This document shows, in pieces, positions 36,756-47,489 of a stretch of 64,000 nt of DNA; positions within the stretch are counted from its first letter, which is position 1; each line of letters opens with the position of its first letter. The position numbers were made by a program, and so were the translations under genes. The notes below the pieces were generated by a model. That model had not been told where the DNA came from, did no database searches, and saw only the letters and a list, made by a program, of their open reading frames with translations. The DNA is taken from assembly GCA_963971425.1 (NCBI GenBank), contig OZ020520.1, positions 28,365,535 to 28,429,534 on the forward strand. Reading direction: 5' to 3'. The stretch is from Bryoerythrophyllum caledonicum. Its lineage: Eukaryota; Streptophyta; Bryopsida; Pottiales; Pottiaceae.

Positions 36756-38328
36756 CTATTGTCGATAAGAACATAGAGGCATAGTCCAATTGTGGGGGGG
36801 TTTCATTAATGTGTCTAAAACATCTGGCATAGAAGACTGTTCTTCAAGCAGTTGTTTTTGCAACGCTATAAATTTTAGCTTCAGGTTTACATATTGCTCC
36901 GTGTTTTTGGTGGTGAAATACGAAGTGTCCCAATCTTCTTTCCAAATTTTTTCACAAATCCAACCCTCTGCAAATGCATCTGTTGCCTTGGAGTAGAGGT
37001 GTGACCATTGCATGACTTCAAGCGAATTGGTGGAGTCCCACGACCCAAAAATATAGAACAGTTCTGGTGCCACAAATCGTCGCCGCTCTCTCTCTTCTTG
37101 AACCTGCTACTTGAATTGATAACCATACTTTGATGGCTCATTCTCCACAACCCGACTAGAAAGCCCCCAATCGCAAATTTCGATGTACACCGTATCGGGT
37201 TTCCACTCATCAAAGTGGAGCAAAACATTCAATGGAGAGATGTCATTGTGTATATAATTGGCGTCGTGGCATTTCCTCACAATGACAAGCAACGATAGCG
37301 CGAGGTTCACTCGATTTTGGCGGTAAGTGTTTACCCACCGAAGCTCTTGAATTGACAACCCGGTATTCGGATGCATCTCAATCCGTTCGAACGGCAATGC
37401 TTCGTCCACTTTCGAATCAAACTTGGACCAAAAACTCTGGAGAGATCCCCCATTCCACCAGAGCGTGTACCCTTCCATAGTTTTCGGGTGGATGTACGCA
37501 AGTCTAATGATCCCTGGATGCACTACCGGACATCCTCCAGCCTCGTTGATGATGTCTCGGCGCTTCTCCCTGTTGTTGGTGTTGGTCAGAGTCTTTCCGA
37601 CGAAGTAAATCCAACTTGGAATGTTTTCCAATTTGGTTATCATCACCTTTCGTACAGCCCCATAGCCACCCACCGCTTTCTGTCCTGGCATTGGAATCAC
37701 CTTAGCGCAACTTTCAAGCCACTTGAAAGTTCCACCAACGTAGTGAGCCAAAATTTGCTCGTCAATAGTCGCTTGCCAAGGAGCTAGTTTCTTCTTACGG
37801 GAAGAAGAGTATTGTTGAACGAAACCCTGAATCATCCTCATCTTCGCCACTAATGCGTGCTCCTCCAAGTTCTAGTTGCTTTCATCCTCCTTCTTCCCCA
37901 TGACGTAACACCAGTTCGCAACAATATTGGTGGTTAGTGCGGTCACTTGTATGTCCAACCACTCCGAATGCAACCAATAATCGGAGAAATTTCTCAAATT
38001 TATCAAGGTTTGACATTAATTCGTGTCGCAAGTCAACTGTCAACTTGTGGAATCCCTCTTCGTTGTGGTTCAAATAGCTCCTCATCAACGCGGGTCTCAT
38101 TCGACGGTTGTAAAACTCGACAGCGATCCCTCTACATTCAACCATGTATTCGTGCGGGGGCATTTCCGGATTTGGTGTCTTCTTCCGCCTCTTCCCGCTC
38201 AATGACGACGGATTCAATGATCCCGAAGTCAACTCCGTGTTGGTGGACGGAAGCACCGTCTCATCAACATCATCCAAATCCATAAATACTGGGCGTTTCT
38301 CCATCCACCTACTTCCTTCTCCTGCCAT
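36756..38328 (-). pseudogene. Protein-kinase-like gene of the hAT element
   Basis: Starts at 38328 with MAGEGSRWMEKRPVFMDLDD and an N-terminal domain of about 145 residues that I do not recognise. The kinase-like part spans 37868-36756: loop GGYGAVRKV, Lys in FVGKTL, catalytic loop HNDISPLNVLL (HRD changed to HND, catalytic Asp and Asn kept), DWG in CDWGLSSR in place of DFG, then APELF (APE motif). Key residues for catalysis are therefore plausible, but the family is divergent. Lesions: a frameshift near 37905, an in-frame TAG near 37873 and another at 37107-37109 between DWG and APE. Divergently oriented to the RING gene across a 511-bp shared promoter. Substrate unknown. Confidence 0.75.
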
Positions 38329-38519
38329 ATGTGATAGTCAACTCCTTACCGTGGTCGAAATTCCAAGTTGATGGTTTTAAAAAAAAACCGCAAAGAGTTT
38401 GGGTACAATAAATGGGCCAAGCCCGATCACCCACCAAACTCACTTTCAGCCTTCAGGCCACAAAGCGAACTGACACGTGAGGCCTAGGGAGTGGACTTTG
38501 CAGAGAATAAGGACAAAAT

Positions 38520-38710
38520 GTCCCCTATTTATATGGTGTAGGGTTCTTTTTGCAAAGACGTCCCCGCCCTACCTGGGCAGGGCGGGGACGTCTCCGCCCT
38601 GCCCAGGTAGGGCGTGGACGTCTCCGCCCCTGCCAGGGGTGGGGCGGAGACGTCCCCGCCCCTGCCCGGAGACCCTAGACCAGTGCTTCGTCTATCGGCT
38701 ATATAATATC
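38520..38710. promoter_or_regulatory. Bidirectional promoter of the kinase/RING gene pair
   Basis: Four GACGTC-centred GC palindromes (38553-38663) lie between two outward TATA boxes: TATAAATAG on the minus strand (about 38525-38533), facing the kinase-like gene, and CTATATAATA on the plus strand (about 38699-38708), 131 bp before the RING gene's ATG. The ACGT core is a typical bZIP-type site; which factor binds is unknown. Confidence 0.65.
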
Positions 38711-38839
38711 GTGCACACCCCTAATCGTCCCCGCCTCACATACTCCCTCTTCATCCACCTCTTAATTGAGTTGGTTGTGGGCGTCGTGTGAGGACTTCAT
38801 CCATTCGCATCACATACATTATTCAGATTTTCCTCACCC

Positions 38840-40962
38840 ATGGCCACGCCGGTAAAAATGAATAAAGAAGAACGAGACAAGAGTCGACTACGATCGGGAA
38901 ACAAACAACGGAAGAGGTTGCATGTGCTTCAAAATCTTGTTAAATTGGCTTTTAAAGGTTGGGAAGAAGATCTGGAGCCATGGAGTTTCGAGGATTGCGC
39001 AAGCTTCATCGAGTGGTGCCATATCGACAAGGCTTTCCTGGAGGAGCGACACAATTATCACCGACGCTTTCACAAGGCAAATTTATGGAAGTGCACCGAC
39101 GAGGCGTTCAAAAATCGGTGCATTGAAGTATACCAGGTCTTGTACGACATCCCTTATATCAAACGCAATGAAGTAAATCTCTTCCTTGCACGAGGTGTCC
39201 ACGCGGAGGTAAAGTTGGGCAAGAGGGTGGATTGGTCCACCTTGAAAGCCATGGAAGATAGCATAAAAGTTTCTTCTCCGGCAAATGGATTGATTCCAAT
39301 GGGGACACGAAGGTATCCAGAAGGCGGATTGGGCAAATTGATGGCGAAGACTGAAGCGGTCGACACGTACGAGACCGATCCCTCAAACACCGATACAGAC
39401 TCTCACGGATCCCACGTTCCAATCACAAGGAGTCAAAGGATATAAGCGCGCACCAAACGAAGGAGGGCGGAACAGACGGTTAACGTAGTCATTAACGACA
39501 CCATTAATGAAGTTGTAGCTCAGGTACAATCCCCCGCGGTTGTTGATCGAACTTTAGAAGCGTCTACTGGTGCTATTTTTGCCAGCACTATCCAAACCTT
39601 GCTGAACCAATTGGAAGGGAAGACGACAGAACTATTGTCATTGCGCGATGAGGTTTGCAAGTTGAGAGTCGAACTTTTATCATCCACGAAGTCAATGATA
39701 AAAACATTGTTATTGACTTGCAACGACGTGATATGGAGGAGCTCCGACTTGCCCTACAAGCTAGTACACGTGTCAACCCAAGACATCCGTGATAGGAAGG
39801 GCTTGTACACGTGTCAACCCAAGACGATTCATTGTCGTTTGATGAGGCCCCTACCAACACAGACAAAGGTATGTTCAACAAAGAAGAGGGTGCGGCGGGT
39901 GGCGGCGGCAAAGAGCTGATTAAAGCGCTTGAAGAGAATTCAAGACTACAAAGTCGCTTGGATGTGTTGGTAGAACATTACTATCAATGGAAGTTGGCAT
40001 GCGTCTTCATGGTCAATCGGTCTCGACAATTGGTGGCGGAATTCCAAAAAGTCGACAACAACTACACCGAAAACAACCAGGAGAGGGTGTTTGGTTTGAC
40101 GTCGTGGGCCCTCGTAGATGATCTTTTCAAGATGGATGAAATGGCGATGGTGAAAACCGCCGGTGGGCAAACAACCATCAATTGGTCCCATTAAAATTGG
40201 GATTTCAAAAAGGAGGTTTCATCCACCCTCGATCATCGGGGCAATCCCATGTTATTGTGGCCACAACCTTCGAGCTTCCTATCCGACGGTACGACTTGCT
40301 CAATTTGTCTAAACCCATTTGGTTCAGAAGGTGGGATGCATCTAGGCACTTGTGAGCACTTGTACCATCCATTTTGCTTGATTAGCTTGATGGTTGTACG
40401 CCGGCGGTGCTCATTGTGCAAGGCCCCTTTTCACGAGCGATTGTACGAACTTTTTGGATTCGTTCCATACATGCCCCCGCATTGGGAGTTCAATGTGACG
40501 AACGCCCTTGATCAATCACAGATGCGGGGAAAGGATTTGGTGTGGAGTTGGAAACTGAAGATACACTCGTTGGATAAGATGCACCTCTCAAACGAGTGGG
40601 ATTGGGAAAGGGACCCCGAGCAGATTGTCCGGGTGTGCAAGAATTTGATCCCGTTAAAGGACAAATACGGTAAAATAAACGAAATTTCTTCTACCAATGC
40701 TTTAATGGCCATTGGGACGAGAACGGGGAGCAATTTTGTTTCGGACCACATCCACGGCAATGGTTGTGGGTCGTTGACGGAGTTTGCATCACAGTCGACA
40801 ACGGGGATCGCATTTCTCACGACGTTGACCAACCGGACCCGCAAGAACTAAGACAATTATCGGAATCAGAGTGGAAAGAAATTTTCCGAAATGACGGAAT
40901 CAACTTCTTGCTCGATGTGCACAGTCTAGGGACACGGCAAGCGCTCGACCAGCTCATGTAAT
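38840..40962 (+). pseudogene. Coiled-coil/RING-H2 gene of the hAT element
   Basis: Starts MATPVKMNKEERDKSRLRSG. An N-terminal domain of about 200 residues is unrecognised. A predicted helical stretch follows (LLNQLEGKTTELLSLRDEV, 39599-39670), and a further helical region (39900-40080). A RING-type zinc site is at 40288-40430: CSIC, then CEHLYHPFC and CSLC, spacing as in C3H2C3 RING-H2 ubiquitin ligases. A Trp-rich tail follows (EWDWERDPEQIV). One coherent protein of roughly 700 residues can be followed through an in-frame TAA at 39443, a 31-bp tandem duplication at 39774-39835 that shifts the frame, a TAA at 40192 and a one-base shift near 40757. Presumably an E3 ligase originally; partner unknown. 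Confidence 0.7.
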
Positions 40963-41340
40963 CTCAAATCCTAAGGGCCGTGTTGGATGAAGATGGACCG
41001 GCGAGGAGAACATGATTGGCGTCTCGTAGACTTGTATTGGGCTTAGATGAAGACCTCCCTATGCACGTAGGGGCATACCACAACGAGGCAGGGCCGAGTG
41101 GCACTACTAATAGCCCGATGAATATTGACTAGGTGTATTTTTTGTTTTTGCGGTACCAAGAGACAATTTTCTTACAATGCTTCATCTTTTAACGTTTAAT
41201 GTATTTTCCCATTTTCGTACTACATTATGGATACTAAAAAAATATGAATAGTAGTGTCTACATTCTACTTGATAATAGTGGTGTGATTATGGATGTACTT
41301 AAGCCTCATAAGGATTTGTGCGTTTGTATAAAAAAAATGG
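40963..41340. other. 3' flank of the RING gene
   Basis: No separate gene. The reading frame continues briefly past the terminal TAA (SQILRAVLDEDGPARRT, then TGA), which suggests that the original C-terminus lay here. Confidence 0.35.
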
Positions 41341-41660
41341 TGTGGACCAAGTTTTAAACCTCCAAACATTTTTAATCCCTAAAGGACCAAGGCATTTTTG
41401 CACCAAAAACACTTCAAAACTGTGAGGCTATAGTATAATGCCTAAGAAGGGAGACAAAACCTTTTTATTTCTACATCTAACCATAGGATCACAATAAATA
41501 CTTCTTTGTTAATGTCCCCACAAAATTTCATAAATTTTAACCACACGGATTGAAAGGCTTGCATAGCTCCCATGCTATTCACTACTTGGTATCAAATTTT
41601 TGCACTGGATAAGGCCTAAATCCATTACTAATGGTAGTTTAGGATGATGTTAGTTCCTTA
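41340..41660. repeat. Direct repeat D1, left copy
   Basis: Diverged match to 43640-43990. Shared stretches include CCCTAAAGGAC.AAGGCA, CAAAAACACT.CAAAACTG, CACGGATTGAAAG and TTTTTGCACT. The two copies flank the purine-rich block, so they may be the ends of a nested element. Confidence 0.6.
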
Positions 41661-41669
41661 TACACCTAA

Positions 41670-42590
41670 CGAAGAAGAAGGAAGAATAAGATGAAGACTA
41701 AGAAGAAGCAGTAAAGAAGATGAAGGTGAAAAAGAAGATGAAGAATATGAAGATGGAGAGGAGAGTCGGAAAAAAATTTAAGAAATGAAGAAGAAGAAGA
41801 AGAATAAGATGAAGAAGAAGCAAAAGAAGAAGAAAAGGAGAAGAAATAGATGAAAAAGAAGAAGAAGAAGTAGAAGAAGAGAACAGAAGAAGAAGAAGAA
41901 GAAGAAGAAGAAGAAGAAGAAGAGAGAAGAAGAAGAAGAGGATAGAAGAAGAAGAAGATGACAGAAGGAGTAGGGAAAAAAAGGGGGGGATAAGAAGAAG
42001 AAGAAGAAAATGGAGAAGAAGAATAAGATGGAGAAGAAGAAGAATAAGAAGAAGAAGAAGAAGAAGTAGAAGTAGAAGAAGAAGATGATGGAGAAAAAGA
42101 AGATGAAGAATAAGAAGATGAAGAGGAGAGTAGGGAAGAAAAATTAAGAAAGGAAGAAGAAGAAAAAGAATAAGATGAAGACGAAGAAGAAGCAATAAAG
42201 AAGATGAAGGTGAAAAAGAAGATGAAGAATATGAAGATGAAGAGGAGAGTAGGAAAAAAATTTAAGAAAGGAAGAAGAAGAAGAAGAATAAGATGAAGAA
42301 GAAGCAAAAGAGAAAGAAAAGGAGAAGAAATAGATGAAAAAGAAGAAGAAGAAGAAGAAGAAGAGGACAAAAGAAGAAGAAGAGGACAGAAGAAGAAGAA
42401 GAAGAAGAAGGAGAAAAAGAAGATGAAGAATAAGAAAATGAAGAGGAGAGTAGGAAAAACAAAATTAAAAGAAGAAGAAGAAGAAGAAGAATAAGATGAA
42501 GAAGAGGCAAAGAGAAATAAAAGGAAAAGAGAAAGAAGATGAAGAAGAAGGAAAAAAAGAAGAAGAAGAGGACAGAAGGAGTAGATAGGG
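41670..42590. repeat. Imperfect (AAG)n purine tract, about 0.9 kb
   Basis: Almost pure A/G on the plus strand, dominated by AAGAAG with GAT and AATAAG variants. Long Ser/Phe/Leu frames on the minus strand are artefacts of composition. Confidence 0.92.
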
Positions 42591-43019
42591 TTTAGGATTT
42601 AGGGTTTAAGGTTCAGGGTTGTGGGTTGTGGGTTACATGGCTATCCCGGAAAAAATGACATATTGTTTTTAAAGTTTTGAAGGTTTAGGGTTTTGGGTTT
42701 TGGATTTTGGGTTACAAGGGTGTCCCCAAAATATTGACCTATTTTTTTGATGGATTTTATTTGCTCTATAGCAGGTTGGACTCTTTCTAAATTTCTAGGT
42801 TATCCAAGGGTGCAGGGTTTCTAGGGTTAGGGGTCTCGAGGGTTTAGGATGTTTAGGCTTTTTTTGGTGCACCCCGAAAGTGGAGATGTTTAAAAGAAAA
42901 GCGTAGTAACGAAAAAGAAAGGGGAGGGAGGAGAGTGGTAGGGTTCACTCAAAAGAACGATAGTTGGTACAATTGGGGTGTTTAGGGTAGTATAGTGCGC
43001 CTTCTAAAGAGAACAAATC
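42591..43019. other. Degenerate telomere-like and spacer sequence
   Basis: Contains TTTAGGGTTTAAGG and GGTTTAGGGTTTTGGG runs (about 42590-42720), loosely telomere-like, then unassigned sequence. Confidence 0.35.
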
Positions 43020-43420
43020 TTAGGGAGGAACAAATCCAAATAAGAAACAAATTCTTGGAAGGATACAAATTCTTCAAAGATACAAATTCATTAAAATGAA
43101 GGGGATAGCATTCACTCCAGACAAGGATAGTTGGTGCAATGGGGTTCAAATCGGTAAACTACGCCCTTGAAAGGAACACATTCAAAAAAATTACACATCC
43201 ATAAAAGAAACACATTCGCAAGAGAGAAGCTCATTCGAGAAAGTTACACATATTGAAAAAGGAAACACATATTGAAAAAGGAAACACATATTGAAAAAAA
43301 GAAGCACACATTGAAAAAGTTACACATTGAAGGAAGTTACACATGCAAGAAAGAAACAAGTTCAAAAAAGTTAGACGTTCAAGAAAGAAACACTCCAGAA
43401 AATAAATGCATTCGAAAGAG
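43020..43420. repeat. Short degenerate repeats (AAAGAAACACATT.AAAAAGTTACACAT)
   Basis: A run of diverged units built on GAAACACATT and AAGTTACACATT, spacing 15-30 bp; 43244-43300 has three close copies of a ~22-bp unit. Purine-biased, non-coding. Confidence 0.7.
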
Positions 43421-43639
43421 TTTGAGCGGCACACTGCTGGGCCAGCTCACATCAACTTGAAGTTCACAAGCGCAGGGATTATGTGTGGGTCGAAGATACC
43501 CCCCAGGGGCCAGAGGCAAAAGAAAGGAGGGTTGATTGTCCACGGGTCGAAGATAACGAGGTCGTTTCCTCTTTAGAATAATTATTTTCCTAACAAAACA
43601 CCAATTATCCGGATCCTTCAAGATCCGGGTACTTACAAT

Positions 43640-43990
43640 TATCCCCGGATGGTTTAACCCCTAAAGGACGAAGGCAATTTTTCCTCAAAAACACTCCAAA
43701 ACTGCCATTTTTAGCACATTCAACACAAAATGATACAAAATCATTTTTTTGAAAATTTAACCGTAGGATCTTGTACTAGACTTGTATGCAAATGTTTGGT
43801 GAAAATTTTGGTAAGTTTGACCGCACGGATTGAAAGATATTAGCCTTTGAAGTGCAACATAATCTCTTTTTCATGTCATACTATACACCTTCAACAAACT
43901 TCGACCACCTTCTATGGCAACTTTTTGCACTACGGGCCGTAAATTTATTGTGTTAACTTGAAAAGGATCATGTTAGGCACAGGTGCTGCT
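43640..43990. repeat. Direct repeat D1, right copy
   Basis: Diverged partner of 41340-41660 in the same orientation. Confidence 0.6.
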
Positions 43991-44141
43991 GTGCACCAAA
44001 TTTTAGAAGTAGAAGAGGTGTAGAAGATGTCCTAAAAAATCCTGCAATGCAACTATGTGCCGAGAATCAACAATACACTTTATATTTTGCATATATCAAG
44101 GTCGTTGGGGACCTTAGAATCAAAGTCCTCGTCGCAGTCCT

Positions 44142-45371
44142 TTGCCTCATCTTCCTCAAAATGAGGGCATTAATGAAGTGCAACCTTTGTCTACTTCCTC
44201 AGAGAGTGACATCCCAAATGTGACTAACCTTGAAGAGCCTGAAATGGAGGGGGCCTATGTCGGAAATGTTCGCGACGATGACAATTCCCCATCAGACTAT
44301 GGAGGTGGAAATGGAGATGCCGACAACAACAGAGCGGGAGAGAACGCAGTAAATACTGCGACTCGAAACAACCAAGGATCGGTTAAAAATCGGTATGGCC
44401 AAGAGAGCCCTATTGGAATGGGTGCATCATTTCATAGCACTGGAGTCGTTCAAGGAGACTTTAACGCAAATGTTGTAAACACAACAATTGTAGGGACGAC
44501 TCGAAGAAATGAAAGGGTTGTTAATCAGCGTCGGCGTTTTGACCCGGAATATGTAGACCCCGATGATGCTTTTGCTTTCACAGAGGACCTTGAGCCACAA
44601 CCATCTCCGGTTGTGGTGTTGCCTACGGTTATCAATGACGAGAATGTACAAACGCCGCCTTCCCGGAATTCCTCTTCTCCTAGAACGGCGAATGCCATGT
44701 ATGGACCTTTCCAACGAAGTGTAGGCGTTGAGGGGATGGGTCTAAACACTTCCGCTACTACTACCAGAAATGGCACACCCCCTTTGGCCGCTACAAGGAC
44801 GCCTCTTCATCCAATGGGTCAATATATACAACCGAGTGGAAGGACTAATGCTTGTGGAGGGTCTAGAGGCCGTGGAGCGGCTAGAGGCTGTGAAGGAAGA
44901 AACAATGGCGAAGCATCCTCCTCAAGGCATCGTAGACGCCCCCTCCTTGAAATAGGGGCACGAGATCCGAACGTGGTTGTATAACCATTTTTGGACACGT
45001 ATGTTCCAGGACGCTCTTCAACAACTCCGGCCTTTGTTGTTCCGAATCGAGCACTTCGTCCTACCAGCGGCCCAACCATAAATTCCGACGGCGATGATCC
45101 TCACGCACATCGACAAAAGAGATTCAGACGCTCGTGTTGTGATGGTGAAACAATCGTAGAGCTTCGCAATGACAACTCTGAAATAGAGGGCTTTTGGACT
45201 ACGGATGGTAGCAATGGAGAATTCTCAGATGAGAGCGATGAAGGAGCTGATGATGACAACCGTCCAGATTGCGATGAGGCACCAGATGATGATGATATCG
45301 TCCTCCGAGATGCGGTTATGGGTGGCCCGTCCACCGAAGGAGTGCGCAGATCGGGCCGTTTGAATAATTAA
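44142..45371 (+). pseudogene. Disordered acidic protein ORF of the hAT element
   Basis: Open frame with one in-frame TAA at 44982-44984, about 410 codons in all. The product is low in hydrophobics and rich in Asn, Gly, Asp, Arg and Pro. It has a Gly/Arg-rich patch (GGSRGRGAARG), a basic patch (RQKRFRRS) and a long Asp/Glu-rich tail (DESDEGADDDNRPD), ending GVRRSGRLNN. The R-SGRLNN end resembles tails of plant transposon-encoded proteins, an impression rather than an assignment. No ATG near the start, so an upstream exon is likely. No transposase motif. Confidence 0.45.
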
Positions 45372-45589
45372 AGGACAAGAAAAGTAACTACATATATGTA
45401 TGCAAAATCAAGAGAGTTGTGATAATTCATAGAAGAAGCTAGGAGAGAAAAAGGTTTCTTAGATAACTACAAGATATTACTTCGTTTGGAAGTATGAGAT
45501 TAGGGAATTGTTGTTTTATCGTCAAACTTTTTAATGAAATAAACATATTTTGCTTCCAGACATTAAGGTCTCTCCGCTCAATGATGCAG

Positions 45590-45755
45590 GGGCAGGGACG
45601 CCTACATGAGGGGCGTAGACATCTCCGCCCAGGTGCGGGGACGTCTCCGCCTCTAGGGGTCTCCGACCCTAGGTACGGGGACATCTCCGACCCTAGCTCT
45701 ACGTCCCTAGGGTAGAGACGTCGCCGCCCCTCATGGAGACGTCCCCGCCCTAGTG
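45590..45755. repeat. GACGTC palindrome cluster, right subterminal
   Basis: Five to six diverged copies of GGGGACGTCTCCGCC and variants with GACATC, matching the left and central clusters of the same element. Confidence 0.8.
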
Positions 45756-45918
45756 CCACGGTGGCGTGACACGTCCGAATGTGACGCGGCAATCACAGTA
45801 AAAATTTCTTACTTGCAAAATATTACTGGACGCACTTTGGGCAATCCGTCCGAACCGTCCGTCCGGTTGTCCCGTCCGATCACCTCAACCTGTCCGTTAT
45901 GACAACCCTGGTGAATAT

Positions 45919-46850
45919 TCTTACCAACCATCCTGACAATGATCACCCTCTTTGAGTATAACAGACAAAGTAAGCGTCTCCATAACCAACAAAAATCCAT
46001 AGCCATTGCCTATAAAATTCGGGTATATCCAACCCGCTTCCATCCCATTACCACCAACTTAGCTCCAAATGGAGGTTTGCTATTAGTCAAGACCCTTACT
46101 TTTGGTCGTTGGTTATGGGGGGTACCTACTGATGGCCATCCACTAAACATGGCTGAAGAGTTTGAAAATTTGTAATACCCCAAAAGAATACAAGATGACA
46201 AATGATCCCAGATGGATGAACGTGTCGATGAACGCCCCGATGAACGCCCCAATGACGTGGTATGAGGCGGAATCCGAGACAGTTCTAGCGATCACCTTGA
46301 TGCAAACAGAGGTTGTGGGGTTGAGGGCCGAGGTCGAGGCAACGGAGAGCGAACTGGCAACTACGAAGGAGAAAGCATCGGAATCCGAAGGACGGGGTGG
46401 GGACGGGGACGAAACGGGGATGGGGACAGGGGACGGGCGACGGGGGACGATGGATTGGAGAGAAAGGGCTAGGAGACGGGGAGGTGGGGACTCAAGACAA
46501 AAAAATGTTGTGTCTGGAGGATACGGGTACCCCACTAGTCTATATCTATAAAAGGGATACGGGCAACGCGAAAAAAAATTGGGCGAAAGTGGACGTTATC
46601 GTGGGAAGAAGGGCGCTTGGAGGCGAAAAAGCGCTTCGGGAGAAGGGCTGCTCTACGCGGTATCAGGCCTAAAATCGGGCCCTGACACAACAAACCGGGA
46701 TTGACTGTTGTGACCGGGCTCCGCTTGGGGCTAGTTCTAGTTGTACAAAATGCTTTAAAGGCTAAACTTAACGAGGGGGTATCTTCCAAGCCCAAGGGTC
46801 ATACCAAAGCCGAATGCATGCTGGCAACTACAACTCACGTTGTGTGGGAC
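45919..46850. other. Unassigned flank, coding-like in places
   Basis: A plus-strand frame (45939-46175) gives a basic 78-residue peptide with no known motif. Near 46205-46240, GATGAACG(T/C) occurs three times, similar to the stretch at 34035-34070. No gene can be supported. Confidence 0.3.
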
Positions 46851-47150
46851 ATCACGAATGTGGATGCCGCAGACTACCGCGACTGAAGAACCCTGCCGCA
46901 ATGAATGAAAAGAAATCGGGCAGAGGATGAAAGAAATCCGGTTGATGACGGAGAAAAATGAGCAGATGATGGAACAAATGGGCAGACGGTCGCCTACCCT
47001 GAACCGTGGGTGGCCTACGTTTAGGGTTTAGGGTTCCTAGGTCGAGGGGATTCCTGCAATCTGTCGCACAGTGTGAGGACGCAACAGAGAAGAGATTTTT
47101 TTGTTCTTCTTATCTGAACGTTTGGAGATGCACGTGCTTGTATGTTTCTG

Positions 47151-47345
47151 CAGGCGACGGAGAAAAGCTACGTGATGGTGAAGCCTGACGGCGCGCAACG
47201 AGGCCGTGATCCGCAGGCGACGGAGAAAAGCTACGTGATGGTGAAGCCTGACGGCGCGCAACGAGGCCGTGATCCGCGACTTAGAAAAAATCGGAAAAGT
47301 CCTCGAAGTGACGCATTACTCAAAACCCTAGGATCTGCTGCGCTG
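47151..47345 (+). pseudogene. NDPK-like exon fragment, with 63-bp tandem duplication
   Basis: After a plausible acceptor (TTTCTGCAG) the frame reads ATEKSYVMVKPDGAQRG, resembling the first strand and KPDGVQRG loop of nucleoside diphosphate kinases. A neighbouring frame continues NEAVIRDLEKIGKVLEV, so a frame shift separates them. The 63-bp unit 47151-47213 is repeated exactly at 47214-47276, acceptor CAG included. NDPK identity is a tentative reading of a short match. Confidence 0.45.
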
Positions 47346-47489
47346 GAAACCTTGGCCATGGGTCACGATTCTCTCTCTCTTTGCCCTCTTCATTGGGGTT
47401 GAGTTTTCTGCTAATCGATGTCCTGCTCCATAAGGTTTCTTTTGTCTTGTTTTACTCAGAAGTTGGATGAGCGGCTAGAAGCTCGATTT

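Larger units (their letters stand above)
36046..45910. mobile_element. Large hAT-type TIR element carrying kinase-like and RING genes, 9865 bp
   Basis: A perfect 13-bp terminal inverted repeat CAGGGTTGTCATA is at 36046-36058 and, reversed, at 45898-45910. The perfect 8-bp target duplication GTGAATAT is at 36038-36045 and 45911-45918. CAGGG termini with 8-bp duplications define hAT transposons. CCGTCC motifs cluster inside both ends, as transposase binding sites do in this superfamily. Contents: a kinase-like gene (minus), a divergent RING gene (plus), a purine-rich tract between direct repeats, and a disordered-protein ORF. I see no BED zinc finger, hAT catalytic core or hATC dimerisation motif, so movement would need a transposase from elsewhere. 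A 249-bp MITE at 22700 shares its ends. Confidence 0.93.

Noticed and set aside
36756-40962. A non-standard genetic code in the hAT element (TAA and TAG read as Gln)
   Set aside because: Most in-frame interruptions are TAA or TAG, but there are also at least three frameshifts, and the neighbouring RPS18 uses TAG as a normal terminator. Ordinary decay explains it.
41666-42510. Ser/Leu/Phe-rich frames of 80-230 codons on the minus strand
   Set aside because: Compositional by-product of the (AAG)n purine tract.
42590-42720. Interstitial telomere array (TTTAGGG)
   Set aside because: Only scattered, impure telomere-like words; no tandem run. The same applies to CCCTAAACCCTAAAC near 56925.
43020-43420. 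CRISPR-like spacing of short repeats
   Set aside because: Units are diverged, spacing is irregular, there are no unique spacers of fixed length, and the DNA is eukaryotic.
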